This document shows positions 48,291 through 57,136 of a DNA stretch of 61,330 nt, piece by piece. The translations under genes and the position numbers were made by a program. The notes under the pieces are model-generated. The model was given only the letters and a program-made list of their open reading frames with translations, was not told the origin of the DNA and did no database searches. The stretch comes from Gemmatimonadota bacterium (GTDB lineage Bacteria > Latescibacterota > UBA2968 > GCA-2709665). The DNA lies in NCBI GenBank assembly GCA_028873695.1, contig JAPPNU010000004.1:1-61330 (forward strand), given 5' to 3'. Position 1 is the first letter of the stretch. Every line of letters begins with the position of its first letter.

Positions 48291-48455
48291 TGAGGGTTGA
48301 CCACGGTGACAGTCCGTTGACCATTAAAATGCTCCGGACGCCTTTCGAGTATTATACGAAGGCGAGTCATCTTTCCCAAGAGGTTGTTTCAGCAACCGTG
48401 CTGCCGTTCTGAAAACGCACCAGGACCCCTGATCCACTACCACATGTGAGACAAT
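48291..48455. other. Divergent promoter region between aapJ and the DMFase-like gene
   Basis: A 165-bp spacer between divergent genes, so promoters for both must be here. No clear consensus pair was found. Confidence 0.35.
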
Positions 48456-49829
48456 ATGAAACGCGAGCACATCTTCGCCCACTACGAACAGGACGCGACC
48501 CGGTACTGGAAGCTGAAAGAGGGAGGCTACGCCAGCCCCATGAGCGTGTTCCAGGGAGACGAAATCACATTTCATATCTCCAATTCCAGATCGTACTACG
48601 ACGTGTTCGTGTATCACGAAGGGGCCGGACGGCGTCTCGTCAAGGAGATCGCCAACCTGCGCGGCGCGCTTCCTCCGATTCCCGAGTTTGGATATCGCGA
48701 CGGATTCGACTGGCCCGCGACGGTGGGATTCCGGATTCCGCACGACTGGAAGAGCGGCGTCTACATCGCCAGTTTTCCCACCGCGCAGGGGATCAGGGAG
48801 ATCCTGTTCGTGGTTCGCCCGCGGGTTCCCGCCGCGCCGGTCCTTCTCACGATAGAGACCAATACCTACGCCGCCTACAACCCCGTGGGAGGCAAGAGTC
48901 TCTTTCACTACCTGTCAACCGATCGCACCCACAGCGACCTGGTGACGTTCGAGCGGCCGCTGCAGCCGGACATCATGGGCGGATTCTACGCATGGGACCA
49001 GTTCATCACCTCGTGGCTGGACGCCGAGGGTTATTCCGCGGACTACTGCGTCAACGCGGACCACGACCGTGAACCGGACATTCTCGACAACTATGCCGCA
49101 CACCTCAGGATCGGCCATGGCGAGTATACCAGCCGTGAAGAGTGCGAACAGCTTCAGCGCTTCGTGGCCCGCGGCGGGAACCTGATCGTGCTGGCGGGAA
49201 ATTCCTTTTCGCACCTGGTGGAGACGCGGGACAACGGACGTCAGCTTTTTTGCGCCAAGACCCGGTACAAGAAGCATCCGTTGGGCACCCCGGAAGATCC
49301 GCACACGTCGCTGATGCGCGGTATCGACAACCTTCGCCAGCGGACCATCGGGGTGTCATATACGGCTGCCGTCCACGCGAAGACGACGACGCCCGGGGTT
49401 TTTATTGCGCCGACAACCGAAGAGTACGGTTTCTTCCGCGTGAGCCGCCCGGAACACTGGGCGTTCGAAGGGACCGGGCTGGAGGAAGGGGACGAGTTCG
49501 GGCGCGAGGACTCGATCGTGGGCGTGGAATGCGACGGCGGCGACGTCGAGTTCAGAGACGGCAAGCCATACTTCACGGGCAGCGACGGGATCAGCCCGCA
49601 CTACCGGATCATCGCGATCGGGGACGCTGAAGACCACGGATTCAACGCGGACCTTGGCATACACTACGACCGGTTCTACGCCACCATTGCCGTGAACGAG
49701 ACGGAATTCAAGGGTACGGTTTTCACCGCAGCAACCATGGAATGGTCGCACGGACTCTACAGGGATGACGGCCCGGTGGCGCGGATCACCCGCAACGTCC
49801 TGAACCGTCTGGGGGGATCGTTGACATAG
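48456..49829 (+). CDS. N,N-dimethylformamidase large-subunit-like protein
   Basis: A 457-aa protein related to the C-terminal domain of the N,N-dimethylformamidase beta subunit. N-terminal Ig-like strands (SVFQGDEITFHISNSRSYYDVFVY) are followed by the class-I-amidotransferase-like core: LLTIETNTYAAYNPVGGKS, a Trp/Tyr-rich AWDQFITSWLDAEGY, and GGNLIVLAGNSFSH. Late GVECDGGDVEFRDGKPYF and ATMEWSHGLYRDDGP are conserved marks. No signal peptide. Real substrates of these distant homologues are unknown, and several are neighbours of sugar- or amine-use genes, as here. It stands alone on its strand. Confidence 0.8.
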   Translation: MKREHIFAHYEQDATRYWKLKEGGYASPMSVFQGDEITFHISNSRSYYDVFVYHEGAGRRLVKEIANLRGALPPIPEFGYRDGFDWPATVGFRIPHDWKSGVYIASFPTAQGIREILFVVRPRVPAAPVLLTIETNTYAAYNPVGGKSLFHYLSTDRTHSDLVTFERPLQPDIMGGFYAWDQFITSWLDAEGYSADYCVNADHDREPDILDNYAAHLRIGHGEYTSREECEQLQRFVARGGNLIVLAGNSFSHLVETRDNGRQLFCAKTRYKKHPLGTPEDPHTSLMRGIDNLRQRTIGVSYTAAVHAKTTTPGVFIAPTTEEYGFFRVSRPEHWAFEGTGLEEGDEFGREDSIVGVECDGGDVEFRDGKPYFTGSDGISPHYRIIAIGDAEDHGFNADLGIHYDRFYATIAVNETEFKGTVFTAATMEWSHGLYRDDGPVARITRNVLNRLGGSLT

Positions 49830-49893
49830 CCCTACACAGACGCCCTGCGACCGGAGGCAATCCGCCGGCAATCACGACGTGATCCACCAATAT

Positions 49894-49981
49894 CCGGAGC
49901 GAGGGCATCCTGCCCTCGAACTTCGAGCAACCCGCGAATCTCCTGATCAAGGGCCGATTGCTTCCGTTTCATCCGAAACCA
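49894..49981 (+). repeat. 88-nt direct repeat, copy 1
   Basis: Starts CCGGAGCGAGGGCATCCTGC and ends TTTCATCCGAAACCA. About 90 percent identical to 50068-50155. Confidence 0.85.
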
Positions 49982-50067
49982 GTTAGTCGAAGACGACACC
50001 ATATCTGATTAGACATCCCTCGAACCGAGCCCATATCGCACCACATCAAGCCATATTCTACCAGAAT

Positions 50068-50155
50068 CCGGAGCGAGGGCATCCTGCCCTCGAACTTCAA
50101 GCAACCTGCGAATCTCCATATCAAGGGCGGTTCGCTTCCGTTCCATCCGAAACCA
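50068..50155 (+). repeat. 88-nt direct repeat, copy 2
   Basis: Second copy of the repeat at 49894. Its first part also contains the small hairpin GAGGGCATCCTGCCCTC. Confidence 0.85.
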
Positions 50156-50194
50156 CATCCGGAATCACGGCGCCAGGGCCCTCACGCATCCGCC

Positions 50195-50221
50195 TTCGAG
50201 GGCAGGATGCCCTCGCTCCCG
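50195..50221 (-). repeat. Inverted fragment of the 88-nt repeat
   Basis: Reverse complement of the first 26 nt of the repeat (TTCGAGGGCAGGATGCCCTC), facing the two direct copies. Confidence 0.8.
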
Positions 50222-50936
50222 GGAACGGCGTTCCTGACGACTTCGGGACGGAATGAGTCCAATCACGGTCGCTGGAAACGTCACTATGTTCCTGGGCAGC
50301 ATTGCCCCGAAGAGTGAACCCGAATGAATTACCCAGGGTCGCGTTTCTCCGTGTCAACTCACACCTGACCGGGAACCGGTTTGATTAACTGCGAAGGCCG
50401 GGAAATTGTGCGAAATATACGGATGGACAAATCGTCCGCAGCCATTGGCGAAACGTGTAGGTCAGGCGTCGGCAAAAGCTGTCATCCGGAGGGGCCTGGG
50501 TGCACCATCCGCGAAATGCATCGGTTTCACGTGACACCAGACTGTCATCCAGGGCCGGCATCCAGGCCGACGAAGGATCTACTGCAGCATCGGATCGTCC
50601 CCGCGCGACTTGGACGTCTCGATTCCTGAGAGGCAGCACGTCCGCCTCCACCGCGGGACGGAAGCGGCGAAAGATGCTTCGGCTCCGCTCAGAATGGCAT
50701 TCGTTGCGACATACACGAAACACGGCGGAGAAGACGATCCATAAATCAAGATTCCCCTTCAACATACGAGACGATATTACAACACCGGTTTTGTTTTTGA
50801 CAAAAACACCGGTTTAAAGTTGGACACAAAAGACGGGATGGTGAGTGGATCAGGTGGCATCCACGCCAAGGGGACTTTGTCAATCGGTTGTCAATTGCTT
50901 GATAAACGACAACCATTTCGGTATCCTTTAAGCAAA

Positions 50937-51275
50937 ATGGCAAAGCCTATTTGGAGTGTTCAGGATCGAAGCTTGTATATTGGAATTTCTGTTTGGGTGT
51001 TTATAATTGGTTCCGTATGCGTACCTTACGCCTGATACTCCAAAGCCACAATTTGAAGTCATACACAGCATAACATCTATTGGTTTATTCTCTATCACCG
51101 TCACGTTTTTCTTTCTCGGGGGGCGGAAATGTTCCTTAGACATGGATTTATTGAAGAAGGAGAGCAAAGGCGGGATCAAAAAATGGAAGCTATCTTAAAG
51201 GAAGATCCACATATTTCCGGCCAAGAACTTCTGAAAAGGGTTAAAGAAGATAAGGAGAACAATGATAGCAGGTAA
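50937..51275 (+). pseudogene. Decayed small two-helix membrane protein
   Basis: Three overlapping pieces in alternating frames make one sensible protein: MAKPIWSVQDRSLYIGISVW (helix 1) in frame 3, then KPQFEVIHSITSIGLFSITV (helix 2) in frame 1, then MFLRHGFIEEGEQRRDQKME and a charged tail ending KENNDSR back in frame 3. The second break is at a run of six G (51118-51123), a usual slip site. A terminator follows at 51304. It is either a pseudogene or two sequence errors. Confidence 0.4.
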
Positions 51276-51303
51276 CAACCGCCGCCATCGTTTTTCCTTT
51301 CGG

Positions 51304-51342
51304 CGCTCCGATTCTTCAATTTCGATAGAACGGAGCGTTTTT
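51304..51342 (+). terminator. Terminator
   Basis: CGCTCCG and CGGAGCG arms, 20-nt loop, followed by TTTTTC. It supports a plus-strand gene just upstream. Confidence 0.6.
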
Positions 51343-51357
51343 CATTGGGATGTATTC

Positions 51358-51504
51358 TCAGGTTTCCGGTTCACGTTTTTCAACCCTTTCCCGCAACGCG
51401 GTTAACTCGTCACCGATCCTGTTCAATGCCTTGCTGATATACAGCAGTTGCAGCAGGATGAAGAACAGAAACATCCCGTTGATCGCCAGAAACGCAGTGT
51501 TCAT
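51358..51504 (-). CDS. Small membrane-anchored coiled-coil protein
   Basis: A 48-aa ORF read from the ATG at 51504, with a good GGAGG 5 nt upstream (GGAGGTTACATG). It has one hydrophobic helix (GMFLFFILLQLLYI) followed by an amphipathic coiled-coil-like tail (SKALNRIGDELTALRERVEK). The longer open frame to 51579 lacks a binding site. The make-up is that of a small inner-membrane peptide. No relative is recognised and no partner is nearby. Confidence 0.5.
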   Translation of the reverse strand: MNTAFLAINGMFLFFILLQLLYISKALNRIGDELTALRERVEKREPET

Positions 51505-51650
51505 GTAACCTCCGATTAAGGGTGCGGACATGACCGGCATCGTTTGTGGAACGAGTGAAGAATCCTTGCTTCTTCCCATGCCAGGTGATACTTCCCAAAC
51601 GGCGCCTTCATGCCCGTGACCTGATATGTTTATTCATCCCGCTCCCGGCG

Positions 51651-51770
51651 GCCTGCGTAGGGTCGGCGAGCGAGGGGACTTCGACAAGCTCAACGCAAGC
51701 AGCGCAAGCAACGTAGCGAGACGGGATGAATCGGCGGTCGAATGGTGAGGAATTTTTGGTACAGGACACC
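51651..51770 (+). repeat. Second copy of the MITE-like element, right half
   Basis: Matches 44790-44876 (GGTCGGCGAGCGAGGGGA, ACGTAGCGAGACGGGATGAA, CGGTCGAATGGTGAGGAATT, ACAGGACA), with about 33 extra bases after GAGGGGA. The left inverted end is missing. Confidence 0.7.
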
Positions 51771-52111
51771 GGATTTCAATATAACGACAGATCGTTGAAT
51801 TGGCATTGATTTTATTGGCCATAGTGTTGATTTTTTCGTGATATTCGCCTATTTTCGCCCTGTTCTGAGGCGGCTCTTCACGAACCTCGTAGATTCCTAC
51901 ATGTTTTTTTGCATCCATCAGACATTCATCCGGCATCGGAATTCCGGAACAGGCTCCGATCTATTGCCTCCAAATCAGAGAAATAAAATTCCGCCTTTGC
52001 CAACTGTGACTTTGCCTTCCAAGCACTCACGTTTTCACGGCAATTGTGGAAAGCAATTTCGACCATGATGAAAATGCCGTTGACGCCGGCCCTGCCATGA
52101 CAACCCCTATA
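51771..52111. other. AT-rich spacer, no gene supported
   Basis: Short ORFs exist on both strands but none has a ribosome binding site or recognisable composition. Confidence 0.35.
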
Positions 52112-52147
52112 AAAAAACAGCAGCGCGTCGCCGCGCTGCTGTTTTTT
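52112..52147. terminator. Bidirectional terminator
   Basis: AAAAAACAGCAGCGCG pairs perfectly with CGCGCTGCTGTTTTTT across a 4-nt loop. A half-hairpin of the same sequence lies upstream of lolA (about 32744-32768). Confidence 0.8.
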
Positions 52148-52236
52148 GAATCGAGGCCAATCGCCTAGAGGAGTTTCAAGCCGAAAACCAATGCATTGTG
52201 GAAACCGTGGGCAATGGCAGTGACCCAATGGGACCT

Positions 52237-52271
52237 AAAAACCCCTGGACTCTTTTCGCCCAGGGGCTTTT
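52237..52271. terminator. Terminator of the cysteine-rich gene
   Basis: AAAAACCCCTGG pairs with CCAGGGGCTTTTT around a 10-nt loop, 2 bp beyond the stop codon of the minus-strand gene at 52274. Confidence 0.8.
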
Positions 52272-52273
52272 TG

Positions 52274-52489
52274 TTAAGAATAATGCCGATGAACCGTCTT
52301 CGCTAACCCGTGTTTTCTGCGAGGATTCATACACTCTTCCTTCTCACAGAGCAGACCGCGTCGGCCCGGATTGTACGTTCCATCTCGACACGTGTGAAAT
52401 ACACACGCTTTCCCATCGTCGTAACTGCAATCAATACAAACGACCCGAAGCAAATATCGACAGCACCACCACTTGAATAGAGCGTTCAT
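52274..52489 (-). CDS. Cysteine-rich 71-aa protein of unknown function
   Basis: Read from the ATG at 52489, which has a perfect AGGAGGT 5 nt upstream; the frame extends to 52519 without a better start. The 71 residues include eight cysteines (9, 10, 18, 21, 29, 34, 48, 53): a WWCC start, then CIDC, CVFHTC and CEKEEC, and a basic His-containing tail (RRKHGLAKTVHRHYS). The paired cysteines could bind zinc or an iron-sulphur cluster, or make disulphides; the N-terminal half is too polar for a clear membrane helix. It is a complete single-gene unit with promoter (52516-52544) and terminator (52237-52271). I do not recognise the family. Confidence 0.65.
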   Translation of the reverse strand: MNALFKWWCCRYLLRVVCIDCSYDDGKACVFHTCRDGTYNPGRRGLLCEKEECMNPRRKHGLAKTVHRHYS

Positions 52490-52515
52490 CTGATACCTCC
52501 TCTGGGTTGTCCAGT

Positions 52516-52544
52516 ACATTAAGTCAGTTGATAAAGGTTGTCAA
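52516..52544 (-). promoter_or_regulatory. Sigma-70-type promoter of the cysteine-rich gene
   Basis: On the minus strand TTGACA (52539-52544), a 17-bp spacer, then TAATGT (52516-52521). The predicted start of transcription lies about 10 bp before the ribosome binding site. Confidence 0.7.
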
Positions 52545-52821
52545 TAACTATCCCTGGTCTCCCCCCGCATTCGTCCTCGCCACAACCCATCTGATCGGTA
52601 AGAAAGATAGATTGCCCAATGGGTTCCGTTCCATCCGCATCCTCTACGTTTTCGCACAGTACCCTTGGCTTCCCGTTCCAGGAGCTTCCTGCCTTGACTA
52701 AAAAACTCCCTTTCCGCAGATCGCACACCACCGCAAGCTGCCGTTACCGTTTCTGCCGGACCTGCGGATTCCTGTCCGGGATCGTCCCATTCCGGGCTTG
52801 ACTTTGTCGGGGCCCGGCTAC
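52545..52821. other. Spacer before the oxidase gene
   Basis: A 70-codon minus-strand ORF (to 52731) overlaps the promoter of the cysteine-rich gene and has no Shine-Dalgarno; not accepted as a gene. Nothing else is seen. Confidence 0.35.
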
Positions 52822-53991
52822 ATGATCCGTTCTATGAAAAAGGGCGTCGCGACGTTCGACGTTGTTGTGGCGGGCCTGGGCGCGATGGGGAGCGCGGCGG
52901 TATATCATCTGGCAAAACGCGGCTGTCGGGTCGCCGGCTTCGACCGGTTCCGTCCGCCGCACGTCCGCGGCTCCTCGCACGGACACGCGCGGGTGATCCG
53001 CGAGGCCTACGCCAGCGGGCCCGGGTTCGTGAACCTGGTCAGACGCGCATACGCGCTGTGGGAAACGCTCGAGGACGAGAGCGGCGAGGAACTGGTCAGG
53101 ACGTACGGCCACCTTTCAATGCGGCCGCCGGGCGGAGCCGAGCGCATCGGCGTCCTGGAAAGCGCGCGTGCGTTCGATATTCCCGTCGAGCGGGTCTCGG
53201 CGGAAGACGTGCGGCGGCGTTATCCCATGTTCCGGGTCGAAGACGGCTGGGACGGCATTTTCGAGCCGAGGGCGGGCGCCGTATTTCCCGAGGCGTGCAT
53301 CAACGCGCATCTGAGGCTGGCGCAATCCGCCGGGGCGGAGTTGAACTTCGATTGCCCGGTTCTGGACTGGACTGCAGATGGAAGCGCGGTGCGGCTGAAA
53401 ACCCGGTCGGGCGAAATCTCGGCGGGCCGGCTTGTCGTCTGCGCCGGCGCCTGGGTCTCCCGGCTGGTGGCGGACCTGGCGCTTCCCGTTGAAATCGAGC
53501 GGATGACGCTGTTTTTCTTTCGGCCGCTGCGGAACCCGGGAATGTTCATGTCCGCCCGCTGTCCGAACAATACTTGGGTGTGCGAGAACGGGGTTTCGTT
53601 CTACTGCCAGCCGGACTTCGGACGGGGTTTCAAGGCGGCATTGCATTGCGGGCGCGCGGGGGTCAACCCGGACGTCCTCGACCGGAATACGTCTCCTGAA
53701 GACGAGGCTCAGATTCGTCCGCTCGTGGAGCGGTTCATTCCCGATGCGGCGGGGCCCGTCGTCGAGAGCCACGTTTGCATGTATACCAATCTTCCCGATT
53801 CGAGGTGGATCGTGGACCACCATCCCGGAAATGAGCAGGTGATTATTGCCTCGCCGTGCTCCGGGCACGGGTTTAAATTCTCGTGCGCGATCGGCGAAAT
53901 CGTGGCGAAAATGTGCAAGGGCGAAACCGATGCGGCGGATCCAGGGATATTCGGCATTGCGCCGCTCCTGGCCGGAGGATCGCGGACATGA
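52822..53991 (+). CDS. Sarcosine/N-methyl amino-acid oxidase-like flavoprotein
   Basis: About 389 aa, FAD-dependent, of the MSOX/SolA family that oxidises N-methyl or secondary amino acids to aldehyde/imine and H2O2. The dinucleotide motif VVVAGLGAMGSAAVYHLAKRG begins at residue about 14, followed by GSSHGHARVIREAY (conserved His and Arg of the family). The C-terminal SPCSGHGFKFS includes the cysteine to which FAD is covalently attached in this family. Start could be 52822 or 52834. Its stop overlaps the next gene by ATGA, so oxidase and dehydratase-like protein are made together; the real substrate may be an amino sugar acid derivative. Confidence 0.88.
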   Translation: MIRSMKKGVATFDVVVAGLGAMGSAAVYHLAKRGCRVAGFDRFRPPHVRGSSHGHARVIREAYASGPGFVNLVRRAYALWETLEDESGEELVRTYGHLSMRPPGGAERIGVLESARAFDIPVERVSAEDVRRRYPMFRVEDGWDGIFEPRAGAVFPEACINAHLRLAQSAGAELNFDCPVLDWTADGSAVRLKTRSGEISAGRLVVCAGAWVSRLVADLALPVEIERMTLFFFRPLRNPGMFMSARCPNNTWVCENGVSFYCQPDFGRGFKAALHCGRAGVNPDVLDRNTSPEDEAQIRPLVERFIPDAAGPVVESHVCMYTNLPDSRWIVDHHPGNEQVIIASPCSGHGFKFSCAIGEIVAKMCKGETDAADPGIFGIAPLLAGGSRT

Positions 53992-54959
53992 CGATTCAGG
54001 ACCACGTATCGTGGGCAAACTTCAATGACGACACGCTGCGGTTCTCGCAGGCGATCGGCGCAGACATGATCTGCCTCGACATTCGCGCGATGCACAGGCT
54101 GGATCCCTCGATGGACCTGCGCGACGGCCGGGACAGCCGCCCGCTCTTCGAAGCGGCCAGGAAGAAGGTGGAAGCCCATGGAATGGCGCTGTTCAGCGTC
54201 TTCATGGCGGGATGGGACGAACTGGCATTCGGCCTCCCCGACCGGGACGAAAAGCTCGAGGCCTGGTGCCGCATGTTGCGCTGTCTGGGCGAGGTTGGCA
54301 TACCCGCACTGGGCTACAACTTCAAACCCATGGGCAACTTCCGCACGGCCTCGACGCCCCCGGGCCGGGGTGGTTCCACCTACAGCACGTTCGATTACGA
54401 GGCGTTCTCGAGGAACAGGCCCGATCCGCACGACCCTCCGGTGGACGAGGCCGAGATCTGGGCCAACATGAAGCATTTTCTGGAGGGCGCCGTGCCGGTG
54501 GCGGAGGAGGCGGGCGTGAGAATGGCGCTTCACCCGGACGATCCGCCCATCCCGGAGCCACTCGGAGGCGTTGCCCAGATCGTGTCCACGCTGGATCAAT
54601 ACCGGCGAATCTTCGCGGCTGCGCCGGGAGACAGCAACGGGATGCTGTTCTGCCAGGGCTGCGTGACCGAAATGGGCGTGGACGTCTGCGAGACCATCCG
54701 TGAGATGGGATTGCGCAACAAGATCGTATTCGTGCATTTCAGGAACGTTCGCGGGGCCCTGCCCAGCTTCCAGGAGGTGTTTCTGGATGAAGGCGACGTG
54801 AATATGCGCAGGGCGATGGAGGTGTACAGGGAGGTAGGGTTCAACGGGCCGTTCATGATGGATCATACGCCGGGTATCCCAGGCGACGAGAAGTCCAGGG
54901 CCGGGCACGCGTATGCCGTGGGGTACATTCGCGCGCTGATACAGACGGTCTATGGTTAG
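53988..54959 (+). CDS. Mannonate-dehydratase-like TIM-barrel protein 1
   Basis: A 323-aa protein of the UxuA/xylose-isomerase-like TIM-barrel superfamily, from the ATG overlapping the oxidase stop. Marks: LGYNFKPMGNFRTAS, GRGGSTYSTFDYEAF, MALHPDDPP, FCQGCVTEMG, FVHFRNVRG and MMDHTPG. These supply the His, Cys, His and Asp expected for the manganese site of D-mannonate dehydratase (UxuA), which makes 2-keto-3-deoxygluconate. The N-terminus is shorter than in classical UxuA, so the substrate may be another sugar acid. A paralogue follows at 55059. Confidence 0.82.
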   Translation: MTIQDHVSWANFNDDTLRFSQAIGADMICLDIRAMHRLDPSMDLRDGRDSRPLFEAARKKVEAHGMALFSVFMAGWDELAFGLPDRDEKLEAWCRMLRCLGEVGIPALGYNFKPMGNFRTASTPPGRGGSTYSTFDYEAFSRNRPDPHDPPVDEAEIWANMKHFLEGAVPVAEEAGVRMALHPDDPPIPEPLGGVAQIVSTLDQYRRIFAAAPGDSNGMLFCQGCVTEMGVDVCETIREMGLRNKIVFVHFRNVRGALPSFQEVFLDEGDVNMRRAMEVYREVGFNGPFMMDHTPGIPGDEKSRAGHAYAVGYIRALIQTVYG

Positions 54960-54996
54960 ATGGGCATGACAGTATCAATTCGCGGATCTCTGGTTT

Positions 54997-55022
54997 TGTA
55001 GGGGCGTCCCTTGAGGGCGCCC
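54997..55022 (+). repeat. GGGGCGTCCC REP unit, partial copy
   Basis: TGTAGGGGCGTCCCTTGAGG with one change from the 29-nt REP unit; lies between the two dehydratase-like genes. Confidence 0.75.
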
Positions 55023-55058
55023 GATCACCGGGGAGACGTTAAACGGGAGGACATTTGC

Positions 55059-56012
55059 ATGTTTATACAGGAACAGCTTCCGTGGAACCAGGTCAACGAC
55101 GATACGCTGAGTTTCTTCAAGGCGATCGGCGTGGACTATCTGACGTTGAACGGCATACCTCACGATGTGAGGCAGGGAACGGATCGCACGGAACTCTGGC
55201 GGGACGTGAAGAAATTGGCCGAGTCCCACGGGTTGAAGTTGACGAACCTCGCGGCAACCGGTTGGGACGAGATATCGCTCGCGTTGGACGACCGCGACGC
55301 GAAGATAGAGGCCTGGTGCCGGCTATTGCGAAGCATGGGCGAGGTCGGCGTTCCCACGCTGGGGTACAATTTCAAGCCGGCGGGGAATTTCCGTACCGAG
55401 TCCGTGCCGCCAGGCAGAGGGGGCGCCAGATACAGTACGTTCGACTACGAGAAGATGATGGAGGATCCGCCGTACTATCCCGACAAGGCCATCTCCGAGG
55501 AGAAGATCCTGGAGAATATTCAATACTTCCTGGAACGCGTCATCCCGGTGGCGGAAGAGAACGGCGTTCGAATGGCGCTGCATCCCGACGATCCGCCAAT
55601 TCCGGAACCCCTGGCCGGCGCCGCCAGGATCGTGTCCACCCTCGAACAGTATCACCACGTCTTCGATATGGTCCCCAGCCGCAGCAACGCCATGTTGTTC
55701 TGCCAGGGCTGCGTGGCGGAGATGGGCGTGAACGTGTGCGACGCCATCCGGGACATCGGGGGCCGCGACAAGATCGTCTACGTGCATTTCCGGAATATCC
55801 GGGGCGGTCCCAAAAGTTTCCAGGAGGTTTTCGTGGACGAGGGCGACCAGGATATGTACGAGGCGATGCAGACCTATAAGGAAGTGGGTTTCGAGGGACC
55901 GTTCATGATGGACCATACGCCTGGTTTCCCGAACACGGATTCCACGTTCTGGGCGGGGCGCGCGTTTGCCGTCGGGTATATGCGGGCGTTGATCCAGGCA
56001 GTCTATCGTTAA
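55059..56012 (+). CDS. Mannonate-dehydratase-like TIM-barrel protein 2
   Basis: A 317-aa paralogue of the preceding protein (both begin NDDTL-SF/RF, share the GNFRT, GRGG-YSTFDYE, ALHPDDPPIPEPL, FCQGCV-EMG, VHFRN and MMDHTPG elements). The metal-site residues are conserved, so both copies may be active, possibly on epimers. The ATG at 55059 has GGGAGGAC upstream. A REP repeat separates it from copy 1. Confidence 0.82.
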   Translation: MFIQEQLPWNQVNDDTLSFFKAIGVDYLTLNGIPHDVRQGTDRTELWRDVKKLAESHGLKLTNLAATGWDEISLALDDRDAKIEAWCRLLRSMGEVGVPTLGYNFKPAGNFRTESVPPGRGGARYSTFDYEKMMEDPPYYPDKAISEEKILENIQYFLERVIPVAEENGVRMALHPDDPPIPEPLAGAARIVSTLEQYHHVFDMVPSRSNAMLFCQGCVAEMGVNVCDAIRDIGGRDKIVYVHFRNIRGGPKSFQEVFVDEGDQDMYEAMQTYKEVGFEGPFMMDHTPGFPNTDSTFWAGRAFAVGYMRALIQAVYR

Positions 56013-56055
56013 TCGATCGGCGTCCGGACCCTGACGGGCTTCACTGGAGGCGAGA

Positions 56056-57066
56056 ATGGCAAAGCGACTGGAAGAAGTGAACGCGAGAGAGGACGAGCGG
56101 AAGAAAACCGTTCGCGTGGCGATGATCGGGGCCGGAGGTCGCGCAACCAGCGCGCATTACCCCTCGCTCAAGGCCTTGAACGGCGTCGAGATGGTGGCCG
56201 TATCGGAGCTGAGCGAACAGAGGATGGCCGATGCGGCCGAACGGTTTGGCATTCCGGGGCAGTATCCGGACTACAGGGAGATGATCGAGAAGGAAAAACC
56301 GGATGCCGTTTACGCCATCATGCCGCCCCATCACCTGTACGATATCGCGGCAACCGTGATGGAGATGGGTTGCCATCTGTTTATCGAGAAGCCCCCCGCG
56401 ATGACAACCGAACAGACCCGGCAGATGGCGCTGATTGCGCAGAAGCACAACGTGGTCACCGGCGTGACCTTCCAGAGGCGGTTCGCGCCGGTCATCCGGT
56501 ACGGGAAGGAACTCTGCGAAAAACGAGGGGCCGTCCACAGCGCCGTGGCAACGTTCTACAAGAATGCCGTGGGCGGCGCGCCGTATTACAGGGGAGCGAT
56601 CGATATCCTCACGTCAGACGCCATTCACGCTGTCGACACGTTGCGCTATCTGTGCGGCGGCGAGGTGGAATCCGTGGCCAGCGACGTCCGCAGGGAGGGC
56701 GCCACACATACCAACATATACCTTGCGCTGGTGAAGTTCAGCTCCGGGGCGACCGGCGTGCTGCTCACCAACTGGATGACGGGGCGGCGCATCTTCTCCG
56801 TGGAAATCCATTCCCCCGGCATTTCGGTATTCGGGGACCCGGAAGAAGGCGGGCGGGTGTTCGCCGACAATAGGGACGAACCCGTGGAAGAGCTCGACCC
56901 ATTCCGTCTTGGCGGCGGTGACGACACGTGGCGCGCCTACGGCGCTTACGATATCAACCGCCACTTCATCGACTGCGTGAGAGACGGGAAACAGCCGGAG
57001 ACCTGTTTCGAGGATGCGGTAAAGACGATGGAACTGGTGGATCTGATCTATCAATCGCAGATCTGA
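56056..57066 (+). CDS. Gfo/Idh/MocA-family oxidoreductase
   Basis: A 336-aa NAD(P)-dependent dehydrogenase. The Rossmann motif (VAMIGAGGRATSAHYPSL) is followed by MVAVSELSEQRMADAAERFG, the catalytic-region EKPPAMTTEQTRQM (the conserved EKP motif) and a C-terminal alpha/beta half. Acts on a sugar, inositol or sugar acid, oxidising a hydroxyl. GGAGG 5-9 nt before the ATG at 56056. Same strand and close to the dehydratase-like pair and the isomerase, so likely one pathway. Confidence 0.92.
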   Translation: MAKRLEEVNAREDERKKTVRVAMIGAGGRATSAHYPSLKALNGVEMVAVSELSEQRMADAAERFGIPGQYPDYREMIEKEKPDAVYAIMPPHHLYDIAATVMEMGCHLFIEKPPAMTTEQTRQMALIAQKHNVVTGVTFQRRFAPVIRYGKELCEKRGAVHSAVATFYKNAVGGAPYYRGAIDILTSDAIHAVDTLRYLCGGEVESVASDVRREGATHTNIYLALVKFSSGATGVLLTNWMTGRRIFSVEIHSPGISVFGDPEEGGRVFADNRDEPVEELDPFRLGGGDDTWRAYGAYDINRHFIDCVRDGKQPETCFEDAVKTMELVDLIYQSQI

Positions 57067-57136
57067 CGTCGACTGGCAGCGCGAATAATCAATTCACGGC
57101 ACGGCGTCCACGCCTTTACCAATAGAAAGGACGGAT

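Larger units (their letters stand above)
49830..50936. other. Gene-poor repeat-rich region
   Basis: About 1.1 kb with no supported gene. It holds the 88-nt direct repeats (49894 and 50068), an inverted fragment (50195-50221), a stretch at about 50640-50715 with the widely spread ATGCTTCGGCTCCGCTCAGA motif, and an ACCGG...CCGGT hairpin near 50778-50814. Confidence 0.5.

Noticed and set aside
52519..52731. 70-codon minus-strand ORF upstream of the cysteine-rich gene
   Set aside because: Starts with GTG without a Shine-Dalgarno and overlaps the promoter of the next gene; composition is not convincing.
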